Of a stretch of DNA of 64,000 nucleotides, positions 21,048-31,588 are shown one piece after another. The stretch comes from Sphingomonadales bacterium. GTDB taxonomy: Bacteria; Pseudomonadota; Alphaproteobacteria; Sphingomonadales; Sphingomonadaceae. The position numbers and the translations under genes are program-made. The stretch lies in the NCBI GenBank assembly GCA_027486415.1, contig JAIXPC010000006.1, positions 1 to 64,000 of the forward strand, given 5' to 3'. The notes under the pieces were generated by a model. It saw only the letters and a program-made list of their open reading frames with translations, ran no database searches and was not told the origin of the DNA. The first letter of the stretch is position 1, and the number at the start of each line of letters is the position of its first letter.

Positions 21048-21147
21048 AAGCCCACCCCTAACCCCTCCCGCAAGCGGGAGGGGAGCAGGACGGCGCAAGC
21101 ACACACGACTCCCCTCCCGCAAGCGGGAGGGGCTGGGGGTGGGCCTG
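21048..21147. repeat. Pair of inverted REP-like palindromes (BIME-like)
   Basis: Two hairpins, 21062-21083 and 21111-21132, share the 22-base palindromic core (arms CCCCTCCCGC and GCGGGAGGGG). The flanks CCCACCCCTAA on the left and CTGGGGGTGGG on the right are themselves near-complementary, so the two units are in head-to-head orientation. They fill the gap between convergent or adjacent 3' ends of aspS and the ppk2 start. This is the layout of bacterial REP doublets; no REP-associated transposase is in the window. Confidence 0.85.
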
Positions 21148-21151
21148 AGCG

Positions 21152-22933
21152 TCAGTCGACGACGCGAATATGCAGCTCCCTGAGCTGCTTCATCGTCACC
21201 GGCGCCGGCGCGTTCATCATCAGGTCTTCGGCCTTCTGCGTCATCGGGAAGACGATGACCTCGCGGATATTGGGCTCGTCCGCGATCAGCATGACCATAC
21301 GGTCAACGCCGGGGGCCGAGCCGCCGTGGGGCGGCGCGCCGAACTTGAAGGCGTTGATCATGCCGGAGAAATTCTCGTCGACCTGGGCCTGCGTGTAGCC
21401 GGCGATTTCGAAGGCCTTGTACATGATGTCAGGGCGGTGGTTGCGGATCGCGCCCGACGAGAGTTCGACGCCGTTGCAGACGATGTCGTACTGATAGGCC
21501 TTGATGGTGAGCGGGTCCTGCGTTTCCAGCGCTTCCAGCTCGCCCTGCGGCATCGAGAACGGGTTGTGGCTGAAGTCGATCTTCTTCGCGTCCTCGTCAT
21601 ATTCGAACATCGGGAAATCGACGATCCAGCAGAATTTGTAGGCGTTCTGCTCGATGAGGTTCAGCTCGGTGCCGACGCGGGTGCGGGCGAGGCCGGCGAG
21701 CTTGGCGGCGTCCTTTTCCTTGCCGGCGGCAAAGAAGCAGCCATCATCGGGGCCGAGGCCGAGCGCGTCATAGAGGGCGACCATGCCGGCTTCGCCGTGG
21801 TTCTTGGCGATGGGGCCGCCGAATTCGCCGTTCTTGCGGGTGACATAGCCCAGGCCGGCATAGCCTTCGGCCTTGGCCCAGTCGTTCATGTCGTCGAAGA
21901 ACTTGCGGCTCTTCTCGGCGGTGTTCGGCGCCGGGATGGCGCGCACGACGTTGCCGCTCTCGACCATCTTGGCAAAGATGCCGAAGCCCGAGCCGACAAA
22001 GTGGCTGGAGACGTCGGTGATGATCAGCGGGTTCCGCAGGTCGGGCTTGTCGTTGCCGTATTTCAGCATCGATTCGGCATAGGGGATGCGCGGGAACGCG
22101 CCCTTGGTGACGGACCACGGCTCACGGCCGCCGAAACCGGCGAACTCCTCGAACACGCCGGCAAGGACGGGCTCGATGGCGGCGAACACGTCGTCCTGCG
22201 TGACGAAGCTCATTTCGAAATCGAGCTGGTAGAACTCGCCGGGCGAACGGTCGGCGCGGGCGTCTTCGTCGCGGAAGCAGGGGGCGATCTGGAAATAGCG
22301 ATCAAAGCCGGCGACCATCAGCAGCTGCTTGAACATCTGCGGCGCCTGCGGGAGAGCGTAGAACTTGCCGGGGTGGACGCGGCTGGGCACGAGATAATCG
22401 CGCGCGCCTTCCGGGCTGGAGGCGGTGAGGATCGGCGTCTGGAACTCGGTGAAGCCCTGGTCGATCATGCGGCGGCGAAGCGAGGCGATGACCTGGCTGC
22501 GGAGCAGGATGTTCTGGTGCAGGCGGTCGCGACGCAGATCGAGGAAGCGATATTTCAGGCGGATGTCTTCGGGATATTCGGCGTCGCCGGCGACCGGCAT
22601 CGGCAGTTCATCAGCGGCAGACTGGACCGTGATCTCCTTGGCGCGCACTTCCACTTCGCCGGTCGGCAGCTTGGTATTGATGGCCCCGGCTTCGCGCAGC
22701 ACGACCTCGCCAGTGATTGTCACCACCGATTCCACGCGGATGCGATCCAGCACCGGGAAGGCCGGCGACGACGGGCCGGCGACGATCTGGGTGATGCCGT
22801 GATGGTCGCGCAGATCGACGAACAGCACGCCGCCATGATCGCGCTTGCGGTGGACCCAGCCCGACAGCCTGACGGACTGGCCGGCATCGGTGGCGCGCAG
22901 GGCGGCGCAAGTGTGGGTGCGATAAGCGTGCAT
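21152..22933 (-). CDS. aspS: Aspartate-tRNA ligase
   Basis: Class II synthetase that charges tRNA-Asp; the bacterial type in alphaproteobacteria is often non-discriminating and may also charge tRNA-Asn. The 593-residue protein has the N-terminal anticodon-binding OB fold ([19 protein letters not shown]), motif 2 [11 protein letters not shown], the bacteria-specific GAD insert, and motif 3 [12 protein letters not shown]. The frame opens 14 codons upstream, but MHAYRTHTC is the usual start. It is divergent from rnd and followed by the repeat pair. Confidence 0.97.
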   Translation of the reverse strand: MHAYRTHTCAALRATDAGQSVRLSGWVHRKRDHGGVLFVDLRDHHGITQIVAGPSSPAFPVLDRIRVESVVTITGEVVLREAGAINTKLPTGEVEVRAKEITVQSAADELPMPVAGDAEYPEDIRLKYRFLDLRRDRLHQNILLRSQVIASLRRRMIDQGFTEFQTPILTASSPEGARDYLVPSRVHPGKFYALPQAPQMFKQLLMVAGFDRYFQIAPCFRDEDARADRSPGEFYQLDFEMSFVTQDDVFAAIEPVLAGVFEEFAGFGGREPWSVTKGAFPRIPYAESMLKYGNDKPDLRNPLIITDVSSHFVGSGFGIFAKMVESGNVVRAIPAPNTAEKSRKFFDDMNDWAKAEGYAGLGYVTRKNGEFGGPIAKNHGEAGMVALYDALGLGPDDGCFFAAGKEKDAAKLAGLARTRVGTELNLIEQNAYKFCWIVDFPMFEYDEDAKKIDFSHNPFSMPQGELEALETQDPLTIKAYQYDIVCNGVELSSGAIRNHRPDIMYKAFEIAGYTQAQVDENFSGMINAFKFGAPPHGGSAPGVDRMVMLIADEPNIREVIVFPMTQKAEDLMMNAPAPVTMKQLRELHIRVVD

Positions 22934-23023
22934 TGTCGGGTTCCGAAGTCTTTGTGCGAAGTGGCCGGCTAGCACACGTCAATCACCGCTTTGTCAAGCG
23001 GCGAGATTGGGGTAACGGGCGCC

Positions 23024-24193
23024 ATGCAGATTCATCCGCTGGTGACCGACACCGCGACACTGGAAGCCCTTTGCGCCCGTTGGGCGGCCGCCGATTTCAT
23101 CGCGGTCGATACCGAATTCATGCGCGAGAGCACCTATTATCCCGATCTGTGCCTGGTGCAGGTGGCCTGCCTGAACGAGGCGGCGGCGATCGATCCCAAG
23201 AGCCCGGATCTTGATCTCGCCCCGCTGCTGCGGCTGCTGGTGGACGAACCGGTGCTGAAGGTGTTCCACGCCGGCGGGCAGGATCTGGAAATCATCTACA
23301 ACCTGACCGGCAAGACCCCTGCCCCGCTGTTCGACACGCAGATCGCGGCGATGGCGCTGGGGCTGGGGGAGCAGATCGGTTACACCAATCTGGTCGCCGC
23401 CTACACCAACATCCAGATCGACAAGGGCGCGCGCTTCACCGACTGGGCGCGGCGGCCGCTGAACGATCGCCAGATCGATTATGCCATCGGCGATGTCACC
23501 CACCTTGCCCGCATCTTCCCCAAGATGGTCGACAAGCTGCGCCGCACCGGCCGCGGCGACTGGCTGGACGAGGAAATGGCGCGGGCCTGCGATCCCGCCA
23601 CCTATGCCAATGATCCGGAACGCGCCTGGCTGCGCCTGCGCCTGCCCAGCCGCAAGCCCGACGTGCTGGGCCGGCTGAAGGCGCTGGCGAAATGGCGCGA
23701 GCTAGAAGCGCAGGACAAGGACGTGCCGCGCGGCCGCATCGTCAAGGACGAGACGCTGGCCGACCTCGCCTCATCGCCGCCGCGCACGCAGGCCGATCTG
23801 GCCAAGGTGCGCGGCCTGTCGGCGGCGTGGGGCGGCAATGCCATCGGGCAGCGGCTTTTGACGGCGCTGGCCGATGCCCAGCCGCTGACGCCGGAGGAAA
23901 TGCCGGCGCGCGAACCGCAGCGGCCGGGCCTGACATCGGAAGGCGCATTGATCGCCGACCTGTTGAAACTGCTGCTGAAGATCCGCGCCAAGGAAGCCGG
24001 GGTCGCGCCGCGCCTGATCGTGCGCGCCGATGATCTGGAACTGCTGGCCGCCGGTCAGCGCGACGGGCTGGACATGCTCGTGGGCTGGCGGCACGACATC
24101 TTCGGTGCCGACGCGCTGGCGCTGGTCGAAGGCCGGCTGGGCTTTGCCGTCGCCGATGGCAAGCTGAAGATGACGCAGCTGAGCGCCGATTAA
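23024..24193 (+). CDS. rnd: Ribonuclease D
   Basis: 3'-5' exoribonuclease that trims tRNA and other stable RNA precursors. The 389-residue protein has the DEDDy exonuclease residues D29 and E31 (AVDTEF), D86 (HAGGQDLEII), Y152 and D156 (DYAIGDVTHL), then an HRDC domain (about residues 205-290) and a second helical domain. ATG 23024 is chosen over an in-frame start 33 bases upstream because it matches the family start. Its stop overlaps the stop of the convergent DJ-1-like gene by 4 bases (TTAA). Confidence 0.95.
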   Translation: MQIHPLVTDTATLEALCARWAAADFIAVDTEFMRESTYYPDLCLVQVACLNEAAAIDPKSPDLDLAPLLRLLVDEPVLKVFHAGGQDLEIIYNLTGKTPAPLFDTQIAAMALGLGEQIGYTNLVAAYTNIQIDKGARFTDWARRPLNDRQIDYAIGDVTHLARIFPKMVDKLRRTGRGDWLDEEMARACDPATYANDPERAWLRLRLPSRKPDVLGRLKALAKWRELEAQDKDVPRGRIVKDETLADLASSPPRTQADLAKVRGLSAAWGGNAIGQRLLTALADAQPLTPEEMPAREPQRPGLTSEGALIADLLKLLLKIRAKEAGVAPRLIVRADDLELLAAGQRDGLDMLVGWRHDIFGADALALVEGRLGFAVADGKLKMTQLSAD

Positions 24194-24801
24194 GCCGCGA
24201 CGCGATCCAGAAACGGCGCCACCACCCGGTGCGCGGCGTCGATATAGGCCTGTTTTTCGCCCACCGGCGCCACGTAATGCAGGGCGCCCGCCGCCGCATC
24301 CCACCCGGCACCGCGCGCCATGATCCAGGCCGCCAGATAGGGCGAAGCAAGACAGCCGCCCGCAGTCGCCACGTTGCCGTGGGCCACGAACGGTGCATCG
24401 ATCACCTCGACGCCGGCGGCCTGCACCCACGGCTTGGTGATCAGATCGGTGCAGGCGGGCAGCGCACCGATCAGCCCCAGCCGCGCCAGCAGCAGCGTGC
24501 CCGAACATTGCGCCGCGATCAGCTGGCGGGCGGGATCGAGCCTGATCTGCGCCAGCAGCGCCGCATCCTCCACCACTTCGCGGGTTTTCATGCCGCTGCC
24601 GATGATCACCGCGTCGGCCTCTGCGGCGAAGGCCAGCGGGCGCTGCGCGGCGATCTCGACACCGTTCATCGACGTGACGCGCGCGCAAGGCGCAGTGATG
24701 TGCGCCTCCCAGCCCTGCCCGCGCAGCCGGTTGATAATGGCGGCGGCAACGAAACTGTCGAGCTCGTTGAAGCCATCGAAGGTGAGGACGGCGACCTGCA
24801 T
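24190..24801 (-). CDS. DJ-1/PfpI family protein
   Basis: 203-residue glutamine-amidotransferase-like protein. The nucleophile elbow is AAQCSGTLLL with C99, and the N-terminus MQVAVLTFDGFNELD is typical of transcriptional-regulator-like DJ-1/PfpI members, but no AraC DNA-binding domain is attached. Function could be stress response, deglycase or isonitrile-hydratase-like; none can be assigned. It is the last gene of ppk-ppx-this gene, with a TGATG overlap to ppx. Confidence 0.88.
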   Translation of the reverse strand: MQVAVLTFDGFNELDSFVAAAIINRLRGQGWEAHITAPCARVTSMNGVEIAAQRPLAFAAEADAVIIGSGMKTREVVEDAALLAQIRLDPARQLIAAQCSGTLLLARLGLIGALPACTDLITKPWVQAAGVEVIDAPFVAHGNVATAGGCLASPYLAAWIMARGAGWDAAAGALHYVAPVGEKQAYIDAAHRVVAPFLDRVAA

Positions 24802-26306
24802 CAGCCAATATCCAGGCGCGGCGTCAGCCCCAGTGCGATGCCCAGCAGTTTCAGCCGGCGCTGCACCGCGTCGCCGCCGGCCAGATCGCCATGGCCCGGC
24901 CCCAGTCGCAGCACCAGAGCATCGCCGTCGCGCAGCAGCCGGCTGGCCGACAGGCCGGACGCGGTGCCGCCAGTCAAACGCTGGCCCAGCCGCAGCGCCA
25001 CCCCCCACGCCCGGGCGCGCGCCAGCAATGGCGGCGGGGCCAGCAGCATCAGGGTGGCCATCACCGGCGCATCGGGATCGCCGCCAAAGCAGAAGTGCAG
25101 CGCACAGGCCAAGGCGGCGCGTTCGGCGGCCGTCACCGCCACCCAGTTGCCGTGCAGCGCCACGTCGACACCGCGTTCCGGGCGGAAATCCGGGTGGGCG
25201 CGCCACGCGATGTCGGAAAGCAGGCACGCCGCCAGCCGCAGCCGGCGTGTCGCGGGGGCTTCATCGGCAAACACGCCGTCCATCCAGGCAAACAGCATGT
25301 CGCCATGTTCCGGAAACCGCCCCTGTCGCATCCCTTCGGCGCGCGCGGCGCTGATCAGCGGATCGACCAGCCGCTCGTCTGCCGGCAGATCGGCATAGAG
25401 CAGGCCTTCGCGCACGCCAAAGCCCGACGCGATGACGCTGGAGGAACCCAGTTTCTTCACCACCGCCGCCAGCAGCATCGCCGCCCCCGGCAGGCTGGGC
25501 AGGCGCGAGGTGGACAGGTGCGGCACCGCCTTCAGCGTGGCGAGATCGGTGTGCGACAGGCTGCGGAACAGCTTGCCCGGCGCATCGGCCGGCATCTCAT
25601 ACTGGTGGACGATCGGCAGCGGGTGGCCGGTCATCCAGATGTGGATCTGCGCCAGCGCCCGCCACGATCCGCCGACCATGTAGAAGGGCTTGCCCTTGCC
25701 AACCGCGGCCCATTTCACCTTGTCGAGCGATTTCTGGATGAACGGTGCCATCGCCCGGCGGTCGCGCTTCCGCACCGCGTCCAGCCGCAGCGCGCCGATG
25801 GGCAGGCTGATGCGCTCGCCCATCTCCCCGCCCGATACCTGGATCAGTTCGAGGCTGCCGCCGCCCAGATCACCCACCACGCCATCGGCATCGGGAATGC
25901 CTGAAACGAGGCCAAAGGCCGCCATGCGCGCCTCGGTCTCGCCGTCGATCACCTCCATCGTCAATCCGCATTCGCGCGCGATGCGATCAATGAATTCGGG
26001 GCCGTTGCCGGCCTCGCGCACGGCGGCGGTGGCGATTGTCCTCAGGCTGGTCGCGCCCATCGCCTGCACCAGCGCGGCAAAGCGGCGAAGCCCGGCCACC
26101 GCCACGTCCATCGCCTGATCGGTCATCCGGCCATTGACGGCGAGGCCCTTGCCCAGCCCGGCCATCACCTTTTCGTTGAACATGGTGGCGGGCACGCGGT
26201 TGCGGCCCTGATAGACGACAAGGCGGATCGAATTGCTGCCGATGTCGATGATGGCGCAGCGATCGTCGCTGGCGGCGATGCCGTTCACAGACGTGACGAT
26301 GTCCAT
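24801..26306 (-). CDS. ppx: Exopolyphosphatase (Ppx/GppA family)
   Basis: Removes terminal phosphate from polyphosphate or from guanosine pentaphosphate. The 501-residue protein has the ASKHA ATPase motifs AIIDIGSNSIRLVVYQG (phosphate 1) and VVGDLGGGSLELIQV (phosphate 2), followed by the Ppx middle domain and a C-terminal HD-like helical part. The ATG at 26306 is 7 bases after the ppk stop, which supports this start. Co-transcription with ppk means synthesis and breakdown of polyphosphate are set together, as in E. coli ppk-ppx. Confidence 0.93.
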   Translation of the reverse strand: MDIVTSVNGIAASDDRCAIIDIGSNSIRLVVYQGRNRVPATMFNEKVMAGLGKGLAVNGRMTDQAMDVAVAGLRRFAALVQAMGATSLRTIATAAVREAGNGPEFIDRIARECGLTMEVIDGETEARMAAFGLVSGIPDADGVVGDLGGGSLELIQVSGGEMGERISLPIGALRLDAVRKRDRRAMAPFIQKSLDKVKWAAVGKGKPFYMVGGSWRALAQIHIWMTGHPLPIVHQYEMPADAPGKLFRSLSHTDLATLKAVPHLSTSRLPSLPGAAMLLAAVVKKLGSSSVIASGFGVREGLLYADLPADERLVDPLISAARAEGMRQGRFPEHGDMLFAWMDGVFADEAPATRRLRLAACLLSDIAWRAHPDFRPERGVDVALHGNWVAVTAAERAALACALHFCFGGDPDAPVMATLMLLAPPPLLARARAWGVALRLGQRLTGGTASGLSASRLLRDGDALVLRLGPGHGDLAGGDAVQRRLKLLGIALGLTPRLDIG

Positions 26307-26313
26307 CACGCCC

Positions 26314-28506
26314 TCACGCCCGTCCGGCGGCATCGCTGGCCGGGCCCTGCTCGTCGTCAGCAGCCTCCTCGTCGTCGGGCAGTTCCAGCACCGGCACGGC
26401 CGCGCCCTCCTTCATCTGGCCGCGGCCCGACAGCGAGGGATTGTCCATGAAATAACGGTGCAGGTTGAAGGGTTCGTCGCGCCCGGCCTCGATCCGGCGA
26501 TACTGGCCATCGGCGTCCATCGCCCAGCTCTGCTGATTGTCCTTGAGGTTGGCCAGCATCACCTGGTTCAGCACCTGCGCGTGCACCGTCGGGTTTTCGA
26601 TCGGCACCATGATTTCCACCCGGCGATCAAGGTTGCGCGGCATCCAGTCGGCCGACGAGATGAACACGCGGGCATGGCGGCTGGGCAGTTCATGGCCATT
26701 GCCGAACACGCAGATGCGGCTGTGTTCCAGGAACCGCCCGATCACCGATCGCACGCGGATATTGTCGGAAAGGCCGGGAACGCCGGGTTTCAGGCAGCAG
26801 ATGCCGCGCACGATCAGGTCGATCTCCACGCCGGCGGCACTGGCCTCGTAAAGCTTGTCGATGATGCCGGTATCGACAAGGCTGTTCAGCTTCACCCAGA
26901 TCGCCGCCGGCCGTCCGGCGCGGGCATGGGCGATCTCGTCATCGATCAGGCCATAAAGCCGGCTGCGAAGCGCCAGCGGCGCCATCGCCAGTTTTTCCAG
27001 CCGCGTCGGCTGCACATAGCCGGTGATATAGTTCATCACCTGCGCCGCATCGCGGGCCAGCACCGGATTGGCGGTGAAGAACGACAGATCGGTGTAGATG
27101 CGCGCCGTGACCGGGTGATAATTGCCGGTGCCGAAGTGGACATAGGTGGCGATGGCCGCGCCTTCGCGGCGCACCACCATCGTCAGCTTGGCATGGGTCT
27201 TCCATTCGACAAAGCCATAGACGACCTGCACGCCGGCCCGTTCCAGCTCGCTGGCCCAGCGGATATTCTGTTCCTCGTCGAAACGCGCCTTCAGTTCCAC
27301 CACCGCCGTCACCGACTTGCCGGCCTCGGCCGCGTCGATCAGGGCGCGCACGATGGGGCTGTTCTTGCCGGCGCGATACAGTGTCTGCTTGATGGCGATC
27401 ACGTCGGGATCGGCGGCGGCCTGGCGCAGGAAGGCCAGCACCACCTCGAAGCTTTCATACGGGTGGTGGACCACCAGATCCTTGGCGCGGATGGCGGCAA
27501 AACAGTCACCGCCATGTTCGCGGATGCGTTCCGGAAAGCGCGGCGTGTGCGGTTCGAACTTCAGGTCGGGCCGGTCTTCGTCGACCAGCAGGGCAAGATC
27601 GTTGATGCCCAGCACGCCCGATACCAGGATGGTGTCGCGATCTTCCACGCCCAGCTGGCCCTTCACCAGCGCCAGCAGGCTGGCGGGCGCGGTTTCCTCC
27701 ATGGTGAGATGGATGACCTCGCCGCGGCGGCGGCGCTTCAGCGCGGTCTGGTAGAAGCGGACGAGATCCTCGGCCTCTTCCTCGACCTCGATATCGCTGT
27801 CGCGGATGACCCGGAACGCGCCGTCGCCAACGAGATCATAGCCGGGGAACAACTGGCCGAAAAAGGCGCGGATGGTGTTTTCAAGCGAAATCCAGCGCAC
27901 GGCCTGGCCGCCGCGACTGCTGCGCGGCAGCCGGATGAAGCGCGGCAGCATGGCCGGCAGCATCAGCAGCGCGCGCAGGATCTCGTCGTCGGACTGCCGC
28001 CTGAGTTCAAGGATCAGCGAGAAGCCCTTGTTGGGGATGAAGGGGAACGGGTGCGCGGGATCGATGGCCTGCGGGGTGAGCACCGGGAATATCTGATCGA
28101 GGAAGTGCGATTGCAGCCAGTCACGTTCCATGCCGGTCAGCTTGTCGGCGGTGACGACCTGGAAATCGACATCATTCAGCTCGCGCGTCAGCAGGGTCCA
28201 GATCCGCTGCTGTTCGTCCATCAGGGCATCGGCGCGTTCGGAAATCGCCGCCAGCTGCCGCGCCGGGGTCATGCCTTCGGGGCTGCGCGTATCGATGTTG
28301 CCGCGCACCTGGCCGCGCAGGCCGGCGACGCGCACCATGTAGAATTCGTCGAGATTGTTGCCCGAAATCGACAGGAAGCGCAGCCGTTCCAGCAGCGGGT
28401 GGGCGGTGTTCATCGCTTCGGCCAGCACGCGTTCGTTGAAGGCCAGCCACGACAGTTCGCGGTTGATATAGCGTTGGCGTGCGGGGATGGCGGCAGGTGC
28501 GGGCAT
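26314..28506 (-). CDS. ppk: Polyphosphate kinase (PPK1)
   Basis: Membrane-associated enzyme that builds polyphosphate from ATP. The 730-residue protein has the N domain ([19 protein letters not shown]), the head domain, and two phospholipase-D-like C-terminal domains with the conserved histidine in [11 protein letters not shown] that carries the phospho-enzyme, and [14 protein letters not shown] near the end. The last 20 residues are acidic ([12 protein letters not shown]). The start MPAPAAI is preferred over an upstream in-frame ATG that would add 50 non-family residues. First gene of the ppk-ppx-DJ-1 operon; 64 bases downstream of hdaA on the same strand. Confidence 0.97.
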   Translation of the reverse strand: MPAPAAIPARQRYINRELSWLAFNERVLAEAMNTAHPLLERLRFLSISGNNLDEFYMVRVAGLRGQVRGNIDTRSPEGMTPARQLAAISERADALMDEQQRIWTLLTRELNDVDFQVVTADKLTGMERDWLQSHFLDQIFPVLTPQAIDPAHPFPFIPNKGFSLILELRRQSDDEILRALLMLPAMLPRFIRLPRSSRGGQAVRWISLENTIRAFFGQLFPGYDLVGDGAFRVIRDSDIEVEEEAEDLVRFYQTALKRRRRGEVIHLTMEETAPASLLALVKGQLGVEDRDTILVSGVLGINDLALLVDEDRPDLKFEPHTPRFPERIREHGGDCFAAIRAKDLVVHHPYESFEVVLAFLRQAAADPDVIAIKQTLYRAGKNSPIVRALIDAAEAGKSVTAVVELKARFDEEQNIRWASELERAGVQVVYGFVEWKTHAKLTMVVRREGAAIATYVHFGTGNYHPVTARIYTDLSFFTANPVLARDAAQVMNYITGYVQPTRLEKLAMAPLALRSRLYGLIDDEIAHARAGRPAAIWVKLNSLVDTGIIDKLYEASAAGVEIDLIVRGICCLKPGVPGLSDNIRVRSVIGRFLEHSRICVFGNGHELPSRHARVFISSADWMPRNLDRRVEIMVPIENPTVHAQVLNQVMLANLKDNQQSWAMDADGQYRRIEAGRDEPFNLHRYFMDNPSLSGRGQMKEGAAVPVLELPDDEEAADDEQGPASDAAGRA

Positions 28507-28570
28507 GGCTGTCAGCTTTACCGGCAGTTGGCGGGGCTGGGTAGGGAAAAGCGCCGGCCGCGCCGACAGG

Positions 28571-29182
28571 TCAGAAGCCGAATTCGCCCTGGCCGTCAAC
28601 GATCTCGCGCGCCAGCGGAATGGTGATGGCGCGGCGGCGGGCCAGCGCGGCGGCATCCAGCGCGGCCACCACCGATTGCGCCGCCACCAGGCTGCGTTCG
28701 ATGCGGACGACCAGCCAGCGGATCAGGTCGTCACCCACCTTGATGCCGCGTTCGGCGAACAATTTGGCCAGCACCAGGGCCAGCAGTTCGTCATCAGGCT
28801 CCCCCAGTTTCACCAGCGGTGTCGCCGCGAGGCGGCTGGCGAGATCGGGCAGGCCATGGCCCCATTCGCGCGGGGCCAGCCGGCTGGTGAGCAGCAACGG
28901 TGCCTCGCGCCGGGCGGCGTTCCAGGCGTGGAACAGGGTTTCCGGATCTTCGCGGTCGGCATTCTCAATCACCCGGCCATGATGCTGGGCGGCGAACCAG
29001 CGCGCGAGGTGCGTCTTGCCGCTGCCTTCCGGCCCGGAGACCAGCGTGACCGGCACCGGCCACAGGCCCGGCGCAGCGAGCCAGGCGGCAGCAGCGCGGT
29101 TGGCTTCGGTGATGGCGAGGCGATCGGGGCTGTGATCGACCGGCCATGCCAGCGGCAGCGCCGGTTCGGGGGCCAGCGTCAT
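28571..29182 (-). CDS. hdaA: DnaA-like regulatory inactivator HdaA
   Basis: 203-residue AAA+ protein related to the ATPase domain of DnaA. With the beta clamp it promotes ATP hydrolysis by DnaA and so limits re-initiation. Walker A is GPEGSGKT at residues 50-57. The N-terminal QL-type clamp-binding motif is poorly recognisable; LALPLAWP-like residues occupy that place, so clamp binding is inferred from the family. The DNA-binding C-terminus of DnaA is absent, which separates it from DnaA. It overlaps the DUF2066 stop by 4 bases (ATGA), and hda-DUF2066-purM order is also known in gammaproteobacteria. Confidence 0.85.
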   Translation of the reverse strand: MTLAPEPALPLAWPVDHSPDRLAITEANRAAAAWLAAPGLWPVPVTLVSGPEGSGKTHLARWFAAQHHGRVIENADREDPETLFHAWNAARREAPLLLTSRLAPREWGHGLPDLASRLAATPLVKLGEPDDELLALVLAKLFAERGIKVGDDLIRWLVVRIERSLVAAQSVVAALDAAALARRRAITIPLAREIVDGQGEFGF

Positions 29183-30414
29183 GGCTTGGGCGGGGCTGGC
29201 GGTGCGGGTGGCACGGGCGCAGCGGCGGCGGGGGGGGCGGCAGCGGCTTGCGGGCGACGGCGCAGCACCTGGGCGGCTCCCACCTGTTCAAGGCCCCAAC
29301 CGCGCGGGGCCAGCGCGGCGCGCAGGGCCTCGGTGCCGCCGGGCAGCGCGATGTCGATCTGGCTGGTGCCGCCCACCGCCACCTGCCGCACCTGCACATC
29401 GCCCGACACTTCGCGCAGCAGGCGTTCGGCGGCAGCGAGGCTGGCGGCATCGGGGGTGATGGCGGCGATGGTGACGGTTTCGATCTCTGGCGGCGGCGTG
29501 CCGATCACCACGTCGGCGGCGATGATGGAGGCGACATCGACCGCCAGATCGGGATCGGCGCGCAACCGGCCATCGCGCAGGCCCTGGGCATAAAGCGCAT
29601 CGAGCCCGCGCACCCCTTCATCCAGCAGGCGCGGCAGGCCGGCCTCGCTGCCGACGCGCAACGCCAGCCGGCCAAGTTCGCGCCCTTCCGGGCCGTGGCG
29701 GGCGATGAACAGCGCGCGGATCGGCCCGCCGGGATACAGGCGCGTCAACCGCGCTTCGGCGACCAGCACATCGACCGTGTCGAACCGGGTGATGATGCTG
29801 CGCCAGCCGGCGGGATCGGTGCGCCGCACCTGGGCTGCCGACAGCCAGAGATTGTCGGCCGGATTGCCGCTGGGCAGCACATAATCGATGGGCGTCACAT
29901 TGCCCTGCCAGCGCGCCCACGCCTCGCTCCACGGGGTTTTGGCCTGGGTCACCTGCGCCGCGCCGCCATCGATCAGCAGCGGCAGCAACAGCAGCGGCGG
30001 CGATTGCGTGCCGGCAGCGCCGCCCAGATGAGCGGCGGCGCGGCTGCGATCGAACACCACGCCCAGCCGCGCGATGTAGCGGGTGGCCGAAAACCGCTCG
30101 CCCTGGCTTTCGACGCCGGCGACCATGGCATCGATCTGGCCATCGGAAAGCCGCGGGGCCTGGCTTTCGGGCTTGCCGACAAGGCGCGACCACAGGATCG
30201 GCCAGGCCTGGCGCATCGCCTGCGTCCACGCCTTGCGGCGGGCGTCGTCCACCGATTTCGCCGTCACGTCCACATCGATCCCGCCCACGGCATAGGCGTT
30301 GCCGGCCGCCGCCGTGGCGGGCGGCGGGGCCGGTGCCGCCACGCGCGGGGCCTGCGCCACCGCAACGGCGGCGATGGCGGCGGCGGCCAGCATCAGGGGA
30401 AGGACGGGTTTCAC
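29179..30414 (-). CDS. DUF2066-like exported protein
   Basis: About 411 residues with a signal peptide (VLPLMLAAAAIAAVAVAQA) and a Pro/Ala-rich C-terminal tail. The middle holds DVDVTAKSVDDARRKAWTQAMRQAWPILWSRL-type text, which is the N-terminal part of DUF2066. Start choice is between GTG 30414, giving the best signal peptide, and ATG 30393. Function unknown. In many gammaproteobacteria a DUF2066 gene lies between purM and hda, and here it holds the same place, overlapping hdaA by 4 bases and divergent from purM. The annotation rests partly on this shared order. Confidence 0.75.
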   Translation of the reverse strand: MKPVLPLMLAAAAIAAVAVAQAPRVAAPAPPPATAAAGNAYAVGGIDVDVTAKSVDDARRKAWTQAMRQAWPILWSRLVGKPESQAPRLSDGQIDAMVAGVESQGERFSATRYIARLGVVFDRSRAAAHLGGAAGTQSPPLLLLPLLIDGGAAQVTQAKTPWSEAWARWQGNVTPIDYVLPSGNPADNLWLSAAQVRRTDPAGWRSIITRFDTVDVLVAEARLTRLYPGGPIRALFIARHGPEGRELGRLALRVGSEAGLPRLLDEGVRGLDALYAQGLRDGRLRADPDLAVDVASIIAADVVIGTPPPEIETVTIAAITPDAASLAAAERLLREVSGDVQVRQVAVGGTSQIDIALPGGTEALRAALAPRGWGLEQVGAAQVLRRRPQAAAAPPAAAAPVPPAPPAPPKP

Positions 30415-30499
30415 AGGCCGCTGTTTACGTGCCCCCGCCCCCGCTTGCCAAGCGCGGTGATGCTGGCGCTGCGCCGCAACTGGCGCTATGGCGGCGCGC

Positions 30500-31588
30500 A
30501 TGACGGAAAAACGCCCCCTGACTTATGCCGATGCCGGCGTGGACATTGCCGCCGGCAACGCGCTGGTGAAGGCCATCGCCCCCCTGGCGCGCGCCACGGC
30601 GCGGCCGGGCGCGGATGCGGAACTGGGCGGCTTTGGCGGGTTTTTCGATCCGAAGGCGGCGGGGTACAAGGATCCGCTGCTGGTCGCGGCCAATGATGGC
30701 GTCGGCACCAAGCTGAAGCTGGCGATCGATACCGGGCGGCACGACACGGTGGGCATCGATCTCGTCGCCATGTGCGTCAACGATCTCATCGTGCAGGGCG
30801 CGGAACCGCTGTTCTTCCTCGACTATTTCGCCACGGGCAAATTGGAGAACGGTGTGGCCGCCCGCGTCGTTGCCGGCATTGCCGATGGTTGCCGCCAGGC
30901 CGGCTGCGCCCTGATCGGCGGCGAGACGGCGGAAATGCCGGGCATGTATGGGCCGGGCGATTATGATCTGGCCGGCTTTGCCGTCGGCGCGGTCGAGCGC
31001 GGCGAGCAATTGACCGGCGACGGCGTCGCCCCGGGGCAGCTGATCGTCGGCGTCGCGTCGTCGGGCGCGCACAGCAACGGCTACAGCCTCATCCGCCGCA
31101 TCCTCGAGCGGTCGGGTGCCAGTTTGCAAGCCCCTGCCCCGTTCGATGCCAGCCGCAGCCTGGCCGAGGCGCTGCTGGAACCCACCCGCATCTATGTGAA
31201 ATCACTGCTGCCGCTGATCCGCGCCGGGCGCATCAAGGCGCTCGCCCACATCACCGGCGGCGGGTTCCTGGAAAATATCCCGCGCGTGCTGCCCACCGGT
31301 GCCCGCGCGCTGATCGCTGCGCCCGAACTGCCGCCGCTGTTTGACTGGCTGCGGGTGGAAGGCGGCGTGGCAGCGGCCGAAATGGCGCGCACCTTCAACT
31401 GCGGCACCGGCATGGTGCTGGTGGTGGATCGCGGCGAGGCCGACGGCGTGATCGCCGCGCTGGCTGCGACCGGGGAAAGCGCGGTCGTGATCGGCGAGAT
31501 CATTGCCGGGCACAAGGGCTGCGAAATCCACGGCGCGCCCGGCCAGTGGGGCGAGGCTGCGGCCTGGACGGCGCACCACGATGCCTGA
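30500..31588 (+). CDS. purM: Phosphoribosylformylglycinamidine cyclo-ligase
   Basis: AIR synthetase, fifth step of purine synthesis. The 362-residue protein has [15 protein letters not shown] at the start, the ATP-binding FGGFFDP and [11 protein letters not shown] segments, and [11 protein letters not shown] and [13 protein letters not shown]. The ATG at 30500 is favoured because family members start close to YADAGV; an in-frame ATG at 30488 adds four residues. It overlaps purN by 8 bases and is divergent from the DUF2066 gene. Confidence 0.96.
   Translation: MTEKRPLTYADAGVDIAAGNALVKAIAPLARATARPGADAELGGFGGFFDPKAAGYKDPLLVAANDGVGTKLKLAIDTGRHDTVGIDLVAMCVNDLIVQGAEPLFFLDYFATGKLENGVAARVVAGIADGCRQAGCALIGGETAEMPGMYGPGDYDLAGFAVGAVERGEQLTGDGVAPGQLIVGVASSGAHSNGYSLIRRILERSGASLQAPAPFDASRSLAEALLEPTRIYVKSLLPLIRAGRIKALAHITGGGFLENIPRVLPTGARALIAAPELPPLFDWLRVEGGVAAAEMARTFNCGTGMVLVVDRGEADGVIAALAATGESAVVIGEIIAGHKGCEIHGAPGQWGEAAAWTAHHDA

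Noticed and set aside
26233-28626. 797-codon plus-strand open frame opposite ppk
   Set aside because: His/Arg/Gln-rich translation typical of the antisense of a high-GC gene; PPK1 on the other strand is unambiguous.
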